From Dendrolimus kikuchii (Eukaryota > Arthropoda > Insecta > Lepidoptera > Lasiocampidae), in NCBI GenBank assembly GCA_019925095.2, contig CM034389.1:25346935-25410934 (forward strand): 64,000 nucleotides of DNA, given 5' to 3'. Under the pieces are notes generated by a model. The model was not told the origin of the DNA and did no database searches. It saw only the letters and a program-made list of their open reading frames with translations. The position numbers and the translations under genes were made by a program. This document shows positions 11,296-22,089 of the stretch, in pieces. Each line of letters opens with the position of its first letter. The stretch's first letter is position 1.

Positions 11296-11600
11296 TGACA
11301 TTTTATTTTATTTTATTTTATATTAGGAAGGCTTATAGCCTAATACATACAAAATATAGTAATGTAGTGGAACACTTACAAGCCAATAGATGGCGCTGTG
11401 CAATAACTGATGTCACAAACGTTTCCCGAAACATACAAAGAATATATACAAAATTTCAACTATAACAGATGAGCCTAGGCCTGCGAGGAACCACAGTAGC
11501 CTCGCTGAAAGATCTTCCTTTGAGACGGAGGAGCATTCCATCTTGCTCCTCCACCCTATCGGGGCTCACTCTTCAGTTTATTTGTAAAACTACAACTAAA
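11296..11600 (-). mobile_element. Retroposon with (TAAAA)n tail
   Basis: On the minus strand the sequence passes CACAGCGCCATCTATTGG, then TATTAGGCTATAAGCCTTCC, and ends in five TAAAA repeats (11300-11325). GCTATAAGCC forms a small hairpin next to the tail. This is a 3' end seen commonly in lepidopteran non-LTR retroposons; the upstream boundary is uncertain. Confidence 0.6.
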
Positions 11601-12284
11601 CGTGGTAAGTGCATCCACTACAGTAACAATAATATTTTAAAAAAAGATGCTGATAATAAGCCTCCACTTATTTGGTTAAAAAAAACATTCATACACAATA
11701 TCGAGGGATATTAATATAACAAAATTTTTAGCTGTTAGTTCTATCAAAAAAAAATTGAGATAAATTGCGCTTAACAGAATTTCTATTTGTGCAATACAGA
11801 TCTAGACTTGAGTCTACTACTACTTCATTAACAGAATTTGAGCTTCGTATGATAAACGCGTTTTGTCTGTAGTTGCTATTGACGATAGGTGTATGGAGTA
11901 ATCCTCTCTGCCTACGGCCAAGTTGATTAGTCATCAGTCACATAGACAGACAGATGACGTGACGGTTTCATTAGGATTCCCATTTGCCGGACAGGACACC
12001 GAACCTTGAAAAGAACTCCATATGATGTTTAATGAACAAAACATAGCTGCCTTCTATTAAGAGGATCATAAAACAACAACGTTGTAGTCATTAATTGCAA
12101 CTAAAGCTGTTCAGGCTAAAACTATGTACTTTTATTGTCTACGTTCTATAGTACTGAAATGTACGCTATGAACTGAGATTTTACTTTTCGTATATTCGCT
12201 ATCAAATTAAAATTCTCAGAAAATACATATTTTTAATGAGAATTAGAAAGGATCTTCGTTCAGTAGTTTGAGATATAGAGTATT
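11601..12284. other. No feature seen
   Basis: AT-rich sequence without recognisable coding or repeat features. Confidence 0.4.
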
Positions 12285-12378
12285 GTGTGAATAAAAACAC
12301 TTTATTGTTCACCAAAAATTAAAACTAGATACAGTAAATCTTTGTCGCTTAAAGCGATCTCTTCCAAGTAACCCCCTT
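12285..12378 (-). mobile_element. J retroposon 3' fragment
   Basis: On the minus strand: TTACTTGGAAGAGATCGC, AAGCGA, then GGTGAACAATAAAGTG. This is the 3' end of family J (fullest copy at 23575-23832). It abuts a P copy. Confidence 0.75.
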
Positions 12379-12618
12379 TCGCCAGGTGGTAGGGTATTTG
12401 CTCGACTGGATGGCGACCACCCTTGGTCTAGAGTATGCCGCCATAACAGCCTTGTGTTGTGTTCCGGCATTAGTGAGCAGGTTCCAGTCTCCTTTAAGAG
12501 AGCAGCAGCGCATTTATAGCACCTTTGGTGTTGCAAATGTCCATAGGCGCTGGTAACCGCTTTCCATCAAGTGGGCCGTCTGTCTGCTGAACTCCTGCAA
12601 TAAAAAAATAAAAAACTA
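12379..12618 (+). mobile_element. P retroposon, 5'-truncated, subfamily 2
   Basis: Starts at GCCAGGTGGTAGGGTATTTG and ends TCCTGCAATAAAAAAATAAA. It carries the subfamily-2 diagnostic bases: GGGTATTTGCTCGAC, TAGAGTATGCCGCC and CTTGTGTTGTG. Confidence 0.9.
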
Positions 12619-12767
12619 AGGAAAATATTAAGACAACAGTGGCGGTGAAGACAATAAATAATATGAAACATTCCAAGAATAAGTAAAAAATAAACAATAA
12701 TATATTTTATATACTATACAAAAATAGAATATATCATACCATATAATAGACTGTGTTCTTTTAGTTA

Positions 12768-13236
12768 TATACATACATGCATACATACATAACTTCACGC
12801 CAGTTCCCTTGCGGGGTAGGCACGAACAACAGAGCGCCATTTAGGCCTATTCTTACACACCTCACTTGCTTCTTTGACATTCATAACTCTTGTCATGCAC
12901 GCTCGTCTGTTCTTAAGGCTCTTGACATCATCTTCTGCTAGTACACGATCAATTTGATCATGGATGGTGTGTCGTGGCCTTCCACGACTTCTGCATCCAT
13001 CCACTTTTGCATTGTATATCTGTTTAGTTATTCTTTCCACATGACCGAACCACCGGAGCATTCCTTTCCTTACCTTCACCCCGACACTCTCTTTCTTACT
13101 TCGATATTACGAACGCGGTCCGCGAGCGTCACTCCGCAGATTTTGCGCAGTGCTCGCATCTCGACCGCGTTTACTCTACTTTCATGCTCTCTCTTCCATA
13201 CCCAACTCTCGCTTCCATACGTGAGCGTAGGTACCA
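12768..13236 (-). mobile_element. RTE-tail, 469 bp, one of the longest
   Basis: On the minus strand it encodes MRALRKICGVTLADRV-like sequence, then KGMLRWFGHVER, RGRPRHTIHDQIDRVL, NRRACMTRVMNVKEA and AYPARELA, split into two frames, and ends in a (TATG)n tail. WFGHV and RGRPR are typical of the C-terminus of RTE-type reverse transcriptases. A 9 bp TSD TTTTAGTTA flanks it (12759-12767, 13237-13245). The copy is heavily 5'-truncated and cannot be functional. Confidence 0.9.
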
Positions 13237-13245
13237 TTTTAGTTA

Positions 13246-13674
13246 CAATAGTACATAAATTTTGTAACTTTTACATGTTAAATATGGAAAGATATTCTCA
13301 CGACATTATAACTTCAAACTGAAATCTTACATGAAATACTTGCAAATGAAACTTAACTTATATGCACACAAGTAGTCTATTTTAATTTAAGCTATAAACA
13401 ATACATAATAGATTCAATTCACTGACAGTATCTTGACGTGTGTCTTTTTTCGAGATTTAATCAGTACAACAATAACAGACCCGTTGCACTGTCAACTATT
13501 CTCCAATACCGACGACGACGGAATAGAATCATAGTGATGTCTACATAAAAACGACATAAAACTATCGGTTAATTATTATTTAATCATTTTAATAATAATG
13601 ATTGTGTGTGCGGAATCCGAAGGTAAAAAAACCCTGGTTAATCCGTACACACTAAGCCGCTAAAGATAATATAA
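13246..13674. other. No feature seen
   Basis: AT-rich; no ORF or repeat recognised. Confidence 0.4.
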
Positions 13675-14035
13675 TCATTATATTAATACGTGAAGCAAAA
13701 ACTTTGTATCAATTTGTTACGAAAATTGCGCGAACGGAGGAGTATAAAATTTCGCACACTTATAGTTTATATAGAGAAGGAGTGCAGAAAGCTATTTTTT
13801 TTTTAATTACGCATAAAAATACATTAAATCAATAAAAAAATATTACACACACACTACCATGTATTTGACACACACATTCATATATACTCTTTTGTTTATT
13901 GTAAACGTCAAATTAACAGTGTAGCCTTGGCGAAATCTGTGATTATAGAAATGTATTCTTTGACAACAGAACCTTAATAATGTTCAAACTTATTAATTAA
14001 TTATGGTCGAATTTCGACCACTGGGCGACTACTAG
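13675..14035 (+). mobile_element. Non-autonomous Helitron, copy S1
   Basis: Begins A|TCATTATATTAATACG and ends with hairpin GGTCGAATTTCGACC, then ACTGGGCGACTACTAG|T. A 3' hairpin about 11 nt before a terminal CTAG, with A/T flanks and no TSD, is the Helitron signature. The 361 bp body has no ORF. A second copy lies inverted at 14503-14817 and a third at 47666-48034. Confidence 0.88.
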
Positions 14036-14044
14036 TATAATATA

Positions 14045-14113
14045 AACATGTACATAGCAACTGAAGGCAACTAAATTACACATTTTGTTGCCTTCAGTTG
14101 CTATGTAAATGTT
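14045..14113. repeat. Near-perfect long hairpin between two Helitrons
   Basis: Arms 14051-14071 (TACATAGCAACTGAAGGCAAC) and 14087-14107 are exact 21 bp reverse complements around a 15 nt loop. With one mismatch the stem extends by AAACAT/ATGTTT to about 28 bp. The size would suit an RNA hairpin, but no transcription signal is visible. Confidence 0.9.
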
Positions 14114-14502
14114 TGTCGAATAACAATATATACTCGTGTTATAAATGCGAAAGTAACTGTTTGTTACCTTTTAAGGAATAAACGACTAAACGGCTGAAAT
14201 AAATCTTAATGAAATTTGTTGATGAGATAGATTGTATTCTGAGAAGGAACATTAGCTACATTTTATTTCAACAAACAGTCTTGAAACGGGTGAAGTAGGA
14301 AATTAAAACGTCTAGTGAAACACATAATTTCTCGACTTAGATACCAGAAATGTTATTTATGCTTTTGGTAAAAAATAAAGCAGTACATTTATAGCTCGCT
14401 TTCTAATTTTAATTAAAAATTAAAAAATAAATGCGACCGAAGTTGTTGTTAGATTTACATATAAGGTTAACTACACACGTATAAATGGAAAAACTAAATG
14501 AA
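14114..14502. other. TE-like spacer between the Helitrons
   Basis: 14134-14180 (TATAAATGCGAAAGTAACTG) resembles the 5' end of another Helitron type common in Lepidoptera, but no 3' end is found. The rest shows nothing. Confidence 0.4.
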
Positions 14503-14817
14503 CTAGTAGTCGCCCGTGGTCGAAATTCGACCATAATGATCAATGTCAAAGACTACTTCTATAATCACAGATTTCGCCAAGGCTACACTGTTAATTTGAC
14601 TTTAACAATATACAAAAGAGTATATATGCGTGTGTATGTCAAATACATGGTAGTGTGTGTAATGTTTTTTTTTATTGATTTAATATATAAAAAAATATTA
14701 GCATTTTGTTATCCTTCTCTCTATAAACTATAAGTGTGCGAAATTTCATACTTCTCCGTCTGCGCAATTTTCGTAAAAAGGGGTACAAAGTTTTTGCTTC
14801 GCGTATTAATATATAGA
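14503..14817 (-). mobile_element. Non-autonomous Helitron, copy S2
   Basis: On the minus strand it begins A|TCTATATATTAATACG at 14817 and ends with the GGTCGAATTTCGACC hairpin and CGGGCGACTACTAG|T at 14503. It faces S1 tail-to-tail across 467 bp. Confidence 0.88.
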
Positions 14818-15299
14818 TGCTCTTGAGGAACCTATCATTTCGTTTAATAACTAAATTGAATTAAAGTACAGTTTAACGGTCGCATTTAACACTCAAATTT
14901 CGTAATACGGGCACGTTTTACGAATTTCAGCGCCTCGAACGTCAATTTACTAAAAGGTACCTTAATAGTATTTTGACTCACACAATAAAATTACAACTCT
15001 TCGAACCTAACAAAGAGAATTACAGTATAACAGAGTCAATTCTATCCAACACAACACTAGAAACCTAATCAACCCGTGATAAATATAATAATAGCTCTGT
15101 ACCTGTAAACTCTATCGTGCGACACAATAGAGTACGCCCTGGAGTGAATTGTGTAGAGCAAGCACGCTAGTGCTGGATGAATGCAGTATATATAAACTGA
15201 ATTGGGACCCCGCTGGCAATGCTCTTTAGAGAGAATAAGCCTTACTGCGTCTATTAGGGTGGTATTACATGATTAAAAAACCTGCTTGTTTCTGTATGA
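14818..15299. other. No feature seen
   Basis: AT-rich sequence without recognisable features. Confidence 0.4.
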
Positions 15300-15757
15300 A
15301 TTTTCATATATTTTTTTTTACAAAAACCAAACCTACTTCCAACTGAAATGCAAAAAAAATATATTTTCTACAACATCTTGAAGTCGACGCATTTTGCAAT
15401 TTTGTTGTTATTTTAAAAGGTAGTTGCTTGAATAGCTTTAGATATAATTTTAAGCGCCTGTAGTAGTAATAGTAGTAGTAGGTACTACTGGTGCGCGTAT
15501 ACAAGTTTTGCCTCTCGAAGAGTATAGACGCTCTGCGCTCTTCAACAAGGGTTGTTCTCGATTTCCCTGGGATTCCCTCATCAGATTCTGACTTGGTGGC
15601 AATGAGACCACCTCAGGAATATATACACTTTCGAATAAAATAAATTAAAAATTGGTCCACAATTGACAACAAACATACAAAAAAGATATACAAATAAACA
15701 TACATACATATATGGCGAATTGAGAACCTCGTTCTTTTGGAAGTCGGTTAAAAACAA
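15300..15757. repeat. Probable TE with AACCGACTTCC ends
   Basis: The right end reads GGAAGTCGGTTAAAA; the left holds CCAAACCTACTTCC, roughly its reverse complement, suggesting imperfect inverted ends. The GAAGTCGGTTAAAA motif is frequent in lepidopteran repeats. An imperfect TAG/TAA repeat sits at 15461-15481. Boundaries and class are uncertain. Confidence 0.4.
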
Positions 15758-16189
15758 TCAATACCTGATTTATTTATTTTTGTAAACAAAATTTGAACAT
15801 TTTATCATAACAACTAGAGGAACTTGAGGATTGCAATGTGGCAACACTATAACTGATTTTTAAATCTGACATTTGATTTTAAAAACTATGTGTTAAGTCT
15901 TCAATATAATTGATCATCTCTAAGAAAATAATGTAATAAAATAATAACGAATTAAAGCCTATTTGACTTTTCCGGTGATCAAAGGAATGGCCAAGAGATA
16001 AGAATGGCGATCAAGTAAGATAAAGTCGCTAGCCTTCTGGGCATAGGTGACAAAGACTTAGGCTCAGTATTCTACTCATTATCTTTAGGGATTTTATGTA
16101 GAATACAATAAAACTAATTCTCATTGTAATATAATTAATATTTATCATTATTTATAGACTGCACCACACTGTCAGTATTAAAAATCTAT
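15758..16189. other. No feature seen
   Basis: AT-rich; nothing recognised. Confidence 0.4.
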
Positions 16190-16276
16190 CAATCCCTGCC
16201 AAGGGTTGCCTGGAAGAAATCGCTTTTTCTTGTTTTATATTCTATTTATCTATGCTTTGGTGTACATTAAAGATAG
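16190..16276 (+). mobile_element. J retroposon 3' end, plus-strand copy
   Basis: AGGGTTGCCTGGAAGAAATCGC...TTTGGTGTACATTAAAG is the 3' end of family J. It meets a second, minus-strand J copy tail-to-tail at 16277. Confidence 0.75.
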
Positions 16277-16293
16277 ACACTTTAATGTACACC
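16259..16293. repeat. Hairpin at the tail-to-tail J junction
   Basis: GGTGTACATTAAAG (16259-16272) and its exact reverse complement (16280-16293) flank a 7 nt loop. The palindrome arises because two J 3' ends are joined head-on. Confidence 0.9.
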
Positions 16294-17150
16294 ATTACAG
16301 AATACTAACGAACTAGTATTATTCTAATTATATACAAAGGGCGGTGTAATCCCTGATAAGCGATCTCTTCCAGACAACCCGTGGCAAGAATATGGCTTAG
16401 GAGTGGCGATGGTGGTATACATAATTATTGTACGATTACTTATATTTTAATAATAAATATATAACTATGAACCGCAGGGGGGGCTTTGTGGCGAAGCCGT
16501 AGGTGAGTAGCGACACCTCGTACCTGACTCCGGGGGCCAAGGCAAGGCCCCCGCCTCCGTGCTTGCCTTAGCCAGCCGGCACGGAGTGGAGATCGCTAGA
16601 GCTAAGACTCAAGCTCCATGGGTGGAAGTGATAAATGGCATCACGTCAAAAGTAGCTTCGGTGAACCTGCAACCCACCTCTCTACACCCCTTAGCCACTC
16701 ACACCCATGTTGCCCCTGTCTTCTATGGCATTTTTGGGGCCCATGCAGGGGGTGGCGAGTCACCGTCTGCCCATTTCTCCATGTTCCCTGAACATTGCGA
16801 CGGGCAGACCCCATAGTCCCCATATTCCCAGACCCCTAATACCACTAGCAGTTCACCACAAAAGCCCGGTACTTTTTGTCCTCATTTCCCACAATAGTCC
16901 TACACTGGCCGGGGCTTGTCCTTGGGTGCATTACTATATAGTGTAGACAGGGATAATCGCCGGTCAGTGTCACGCCACATTTACATTAAATTTGTCAAGG
17001 GGCCTCTACGTGTTGGCCTTCCCATGGCCCCACGCAAGCCCTCCAAAAGTCCGGGCCATTTTTATGGCCCGCGGTCTTGAAAGACATACATAACAAATAT
17101 ATAACTATACTATATATGCAAATATACACAAAGAGTTATGTATCTATCTA
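16277..17150 (-). mobile_element. J retroposon, minus strand, split by a 626 bp insertion
   Basis: The minus strand matches 23575-23832 over GTTGTCTGGAAGAGATCGC, the CCACCATCGCCACTCC block and the AT-rich upstream part. The match breaks at 16468 and resumes at 17109. Confidence 0.8.
16469..17094. mobile_element. GC-rich retroposon inserted in J, 14 bp TSD
   Basis: A 626 bp G+C-rich block is bracketed by the perfect 14 bp TSD AAATATATAACTAT (16455-16468, 17095-17108). It includes GTGGCGAAGCCGTAGGTGAG, several CCGG-rich stretches and an end GAAAGACATACATAAC. Overlapping ORFs of up to 85 codons on both strands match no family I know and look like GC-composition by-products. It may be a 5'/3' deletion derivative of a GC-rich LINE. 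The uninterrupted J copy at 23600-23645 shows the empty site. Confidence 0.85.
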
Positions 17151-17836
17151 TTAATTCATTAGGATTATTTAAAGTTCCCTTCTTTGTGTTTGTCAGGCCT
17201 ATAACTAATTACTGAAGATACCACGACATGCTATTCTTCTACATAAGATACAGTATAAGGGAAAGAAAGGCCTAGAAGAGCGTTTCTCGATCAAATAAAG
17301 GAAAATGTTTCATACCGTACAAAGAAGTGAAACATATTGCCCATAATCGAGAACTTTTAAAGAAGGTACTGTAGGGGAGACCAAGCGGGGATTTTGGGAG
17401 TTAGTCGAGCATGGCAGAATTGCATAAGGGGAGAAACCTTGCACCCTATTATGTACCCCTACCATATATGAACCCTTCATATAGGCTGGGGGTATTTTTT
17501 ATTGTTCAATTTTTTTTTCAAATTGTCAGATTAAAAAAAATCTTCCACATAATTGTCAGATTATGGGTCAGCACGACAAGGACATCAAGCTGAACCGTCT
17601 GACGCGCTCGAGTATTTCAATGTTACCTTTTATTTTTTATAATTTCAAAATTCGACCATGATTTTTAGTCGCGTCTAAACCATCAGTCTTTTAAATAGGA
17701 GTTCCTTTAGGGTTTACTTGACATCCCTTTTGAATATCTGACGCGCTTGAGTATTTCTGTGCGACTCTTTTTTTTGAAAACCTGTACACGCTCCCCCCAC
17801 CAGTGAAAGGGCGTACATCATACAACCTTTATTCTT
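17151..17836. other. No gene; 20 bp direct repeat 140 bp apart
   Basis: CTGACGCGCTCGAGTATTTC at 17599-17618 recurs as CTGACGCGCTTGAGTATTTC at 17739-17758. Otherwise nothing is recognised. Confidence 0.5.
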
Positions 17837-17847
17837 TTTAGCATCTT

Positions 17848-18168
17848 TTTTTTTTATTGCTGGAGTTCAGCAGGCACGCAGATAGCCCACTTCATGGATA
17901 GCGGTTACCATCGCCTATGTACATTTGCAACACCAAAGGTGCTACAAATGCGCTGCTGCTCTCTTAAGGGAGACTGGAATCTGGTCACTAATGCCGGAAC
18001 ACAACTCTAGGTTGTTATGGCGACATACTTTAGACCAGGGGTGGTAGCCATCCAGTCGGGCATATCTTACGACAGGCCGCCCGGCCGCAGGAAATTGTAT
18101 TCTTTCTCCGTTCCTGCACGGATGAAAAATCTAATCTTCACAATCCAAAAGGCCCCACAAACTCAACA
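17848..18168 (-). mobile_element. P retroposon with 11 bp TSD and extra 5' sequence
   Basis: TSD TTTAGCATCTT (17837-17847, 18169-18179). On the minus strand the body ends GCAATAAAAAAAAAA. About 45 bp precede the usual P start ATCCGTGCAGG, inside the TSD, so this copy has a longer 5' end than the others. Confidence 0.88.
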
Positions 18169-18179
18169 TTTAGCATCTT

Positions 18180-18350
18180 GGGCTCCCCTACTATAACGAC
18201 TAACCTCATATACATTAAGAAATATAATGCTTTTAAATTACAATCGTAGAATGCCTCCCAAAACAAATGAAGACAGAATTGTATCGGCCCGCGAGCAGAA
18301 CGCATCTATGTAAAAGTGTCTCTTCATTGCTAATATAAATTTATGCTCTG
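18180..18350. other. No feature seen
   Basis: Short spacer with no feature recognised. Confidence 0.3.
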
Positions 18351-18621
18351 GAGTTTTTGGCGGGAACTGAAAGGGGACGTTGTGCTGAGCAGTTTTATTT
18401 TCTAAAAATGTGTAAATTCACTCTAAAATGAACAATAGTTCTAGGATATTGACAGTTTTTGAGTAGTAATTATGTGTTTTTATGAGAAATGTGAACTGTA
18501 TAGTCAAATGTGGCCTTTCGAGTTTTCACAAGAACTCCGTTATACGGCATCGATTGTAGCCTACAATACAATTGCGCCTGGCTTAAAGGCCTAGTTGCCA
18601 GGCCATAAACATTAAAAAAAC
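18351..18621 (+). mobile_element. Retroposon family U, copy 2
   Basis: Begins GGAGTTTTTGGCGGGAACTG and ends CCATAAACATTAAAAAAAC. A perfect 10 bp TSD TTATGCTCTG flanks it (18341-18350, 18622-18631). It is a direct-orientation copy of 3451-3736. Confidence 0.88.
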
Positions 18622-18631
18622 TTATGCTCTG

Positions 18632-19254
18632 AATCAGTCTCTTATTGAAGATCCCGGTCAGCTCAGCAACCGCTGGCCGTTACACCGACTAGAACTCAGC
18701 TCTTAAATTCCATGATAATAATAAACAACGAAAATGCTATAAGCTATTAAGCTGCAGTAAATCGCCATTTTGCAAGAATTGATCGATTCAACTCACCTCA
18801 AACTATCCGTTGGTGCTTAAGCGAGATTGAACTACACATTATAAGGCCATTTACTCGTAATTACAGTAACTATAAAATATAAACCCTTCTTAGAAATATT
18901 CATGTTCACGTATAAGTTTCTTGGAAATGATTCATTAAATAATGTTTAGAAGATATATTGCTTAAGATAACTTTTAATGGATGATCATAAGATTCAGTTG
19001 AGATGTTAACAATAACACTAAGCCTTACATTATACAAAAATGTATACGACCGCCTACATATGTGGTCTAATGTCGAGTGCCCGCTCACGTAAATCCGCGG
19101 GCGTGATCACAAATTATTATCAAACTTATGGCCATAAGCCACTTTAGCATTATCAAGGGCAAGATTTCTGCGACACCTTTTCTCTAATCTCATATCACAC
19201 ATGTGGATTTTTTTAAATATAAACAAGGGTAAACTTTTGCACCCTTATTAATAA
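18632..19254. other. No feature seen
   Basis: No repeat copy or sustained ORF recognised; possibly single-copy. Confidence 0.4.
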
Positions 19255-19420
19255 CTAGCTGATACCCGCCCGCTTCGTGTGCCGTAAAATCCGTTATTAG
19301 CTGACCTCTACTTGGCGGAAGGAAGGTCATGCCAAATTTCAAGTCTATAGGTTATTATAGTTCCTGAGATATCGTGATGAGTCACTACATACGTGGATTT
19401 CAATAGTATATATAGTTAAA
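19255..19420 (-). mobile_element. Helitron-like fragment
   Basis: The minus-strand 3' end CGAAGCGGGCGGGTATCAGCTAG|TT at 19255 fits a Helitron terminus. The 5' boundary near 19420 is not clear. Confidence 0.55.
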
Positions 19421-19544
19421 CGAGGTTATAAGCTCATTAGAAAAAGTTTTAAAAAACAACAATCTACTTTTAAAAAATAGTTTTTAGGTATTTTTTTTTT
19501 ATTACGTATAGGTTCGCGTTTTACCATTATCTCGCTCGATTTGT

Positions 19545-19800
19545 GCGGAGAATGGTCTAAGATTGAGCACACTTACCTAGAAGGTACCTATTCACACGAG
19601 ACTTGAAGACATCCAGGTTGTAGGTTTCGGGAAAAACAGACTCCGGCAGTGAAGTCTACTCCTTTGCGGTACGCATAATGAAGGTGGACTCAAAGCGCTT
19701 TGTTCGTATAGGTGGTATGTCATCATCATCACCATCATCATCATCATGTCCACCATATAGCGGTACCGCATGCCAGTGCGTCTGGTTATCCGATGATGGA
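19545..19800 (-). pseudogene. LINE ORF2 C-terminal remnant, family L copy 1
   Basis: The minus strand encodes IPPIRTKRFESTFIMRTAKE, followed out of frame by a segment matching SLPESVFP. This resembles the C-terminus of CR1/jockey-like reverse transcriptases. A (CAT/CAC)n repeat at 19719-19747 interrupts it. Related pieces: 26330-26625 and 49130-49970. Confidence 0.65.
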
Positions 19801-20114
19801 AGGGAGACGGCGGGATGAGACTGATTTAAAGTGCCCGTACTCATTTTGCTTGGTACCGACGATTTGCACGACCGGCATTTTCGATCTATTATTTCATCAC
19901 CTTCAAGACAGTTTTTTTTTAAAGAAATGGTAATCTATGTCCTCCCCCAGCCCTCGATGGCCCCACCTCTTCATCGCTTCAAATAGTCAAAGAGTATGAC
20001 AACCACCATACTTCCCCGGGACACAATCTATTTCCTGGCCAAATTTCACTATGATCTTTCCAGACATTTAGTCGTCCAAAAGATAACAAACAAACAAAAT
20101 TATTCCTCATTTAT
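19801..20114. other. No feature seen
   Basis: No gene or repeat recognised. Confidence 0.35.
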
Positions 20115-20118
20115 ATAT

Positions 20119-20824
20119 TGTTACGTGCGGGGGCACGCACTTAGTATTGGGAGAAAACTACAGTTTTTTTCCAACTAAACGCTTTTATTGTCTTACAGAG
20201 CCGTACGCGATTCTTTCCTGCAGGTTTGGTCCCTCACGCACAACTAACAACACATTGTCCCGACGATGTGTAGTTTACTCACAATACCGTCGCCGATATT
20301 GCGTAGACCAGCTCCTGCTACTCCGGAACTTACCTCCAAATTTACCGCACATAACTCGCTTTTGCATCTCCTCTTAAACTATACTAAACTCCTCCTTCAC
20401 TGAACTGCCCACTAAACTCGTCACTGTCTTATACTAAACTTCTCTTCCAACCCTTTAAACTCGTCACTATCTTCTATAAAACTTCTCTTCTAACTCGCTC
20501 GTATCGCACTTGTCGCTTCCCCGTCTTCAACTGAATTCCCCTGTAGGCGCCACCTTACGCTACTTATTTACCCGGTAGAATCTTCTAGAATCCACAATTT
20601 TGATCTTTTCGTTATTCTTTTATTTACTGTCTATCCCTTTCTAAACATCTATCTATCTCTGTCTTTTCCTTCCGGAACCTTCTATTCTAGAACTTTCGTT
20701 CATCATCTATTCCTTTCTAAAATGTATCTGTCCTTGTCTTTTCCTTCCAGAATCTTCTACCTTTTTCGGAAAGTCTTGAAACCAGCCGTTACGTTGCCAG
20801 AATGTTCTACCCACGGTCGCCACA
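20119..20824 (-). mobile_element. Solo LTR, Gypsy-like, 706 bp
   Basis: The minus strand starts TGTGGCGACCGTGGG and ends GCACGTAACA (TG...CA), flanked by the 4 bp TSD ATAT (20115-20118, 20825-20828). An AATAAA on the minus strand close to the 3' end (about 20190) supports this orientation. No internal gag-pol region adjoins it, so it is a solo LTR. The 4 bp duplication points to Gypsy rather than 5 bp BEL/Copia. Confidence 0.8.
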
Positions 20825-20949
20825 ATATTAATATAGATGTATTTTTTGTTTGTATAAAAAATAAATACATTTATGTCTCTCTTCCTCTGAAAATGTGTCC
20901 ATAGAGCTTTTGAACCTAAACAAAGAGAAACACTGAAATAATTATATAA

Positions 20950-21165
20950 TAATAGCAGGCCCGACAGACGTTGTCCTGCTCTGAAAATTTTGATCCCGAT
21001 TCCAGCACCATTTACCGGATTCATTGTAAATGTAAACTATTCCGGGAACCATTCAAATACACACAAAATATTTAATCAAAAGCGGTTCAACTGCTTATAG
21101 GAGAAGCTCAGTGGCACACTCAGGGACAGAAGAATTTCATATGTCTATAAAAATATTTCGAATTC
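20950..21165. mobile_element. Helitron-like remnant
   Basis: GCAGGCCCGACAGACGTTGTCCTGC, then TCAAAAGCGGTTCAACTGCT and GAAGAATTTCATATGTCTAT are motifs of short Helitron-like repeats in Lepidoptera. A related GTCCCGGTAGACATTGTCCTG piece is at 44638. Ends are not preserved. Confidence 0.5.
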
Positions 21166-21468
21166 ATTCAAATATATTTTTAGAATCCATTATACAATAT
21201 TTTACAGCCATATTTAGGTTTCGCAATCAGATATATTTTCAATTTCCTGAGCATGCCGGGCAAATAATATTTATTAAGTGAAATGGGACAGCCCAGCTTT
21301 AGAACATAGCTGAATTATGCCCGACAGATATCCATAAATTAATTAAGTTAATTTATATACCAGAGACGCAATAATATGAAGCTGTCATTTTATCCGGAAA
21401 TACGGGTGTAAAAGCCGTACAGGTGGGAAAATAAGTCAAAAACATTTCACATATGTCTTATGTATATA

Positions 21469-21540
21469 CATACATACTTACATACATAACTTCACGCCAG
21501 TTCCCTTGCGGGGTAGGCACGAACAACAGAGTGCCATTCA
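21469..21540 (-). mobile_element. RTE-tail, 72 bp
   Basis: The shortest RTE-tail, flanked by the 14 bp TSD GTCTTATGTATATA (21455-21468, 21541-21554). It carries the GTGCC variant shared with 32533, 44292 and 61711. Confidence 0.93.
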
Positions 21541-21554
21541 GTCTTATGTATATA

Positions 21555-22089
21555 GAAAGTAAATATACATGCAGAGGTGTATCACAAATACATTATACAG
21601 GTGAATTTTTCAAATGGACTTTCAGGGCCAAAACCTAAACTATGCTCAATAGCGAAAAACACTCAAAGGAGGAGGCCGATTTTGATGAAAATTAAAGTGG
21701 TATCGAATCGGCTTATTTTGAAAAAATAAACACATCTGTATTATTATAACAAATCATAGTGTAGCTAGTAAGAATCAATTTCTGTGAAGGAATGTCAAAC
21801 AAGAAACCAAGGGAATGGGTAATTTTTGATCAAAGCATTCTATTGCAATCTAAAATGTCCAGCATCTTGTTACAAATACCACCGAAACGTTTAATAAACA
21901 TAACAGTATTGTATTTACTAACTAATCCTTTATTCACTGTAACAGATCAATAAACATCTCCCCTAAAATAACTATTGTTTCGTGATACCTAACAAAATCT
22001 ATGAAATTATGACATTATTATACGAGGGAAAATACAATTAAATACTAAAACTAAACTACGGTATGAAAAATAAACCTAAAATTAAAAAC
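21555..22089. other. No feature seen
   Basis: AT-rich; nothing recognised. Confidence 0.4.

Noticed and set aside
16559..16946. Frames up to 85 codons in the GC-rich block
   Set aside because: Frames overlap on both strands, fit GC composition, and show no family signature.
19719..19747. CATCATCACC repeats as a CRISPR-like or structured array
   Set aside because: A simple trinucleotide microsatellite within a LINE remnant; no spaced repeats.
20707..21024. 105-codon minus-strand frame
   Set aside because: Spans the LTR edge and a Helitron remnant with no domain signature.
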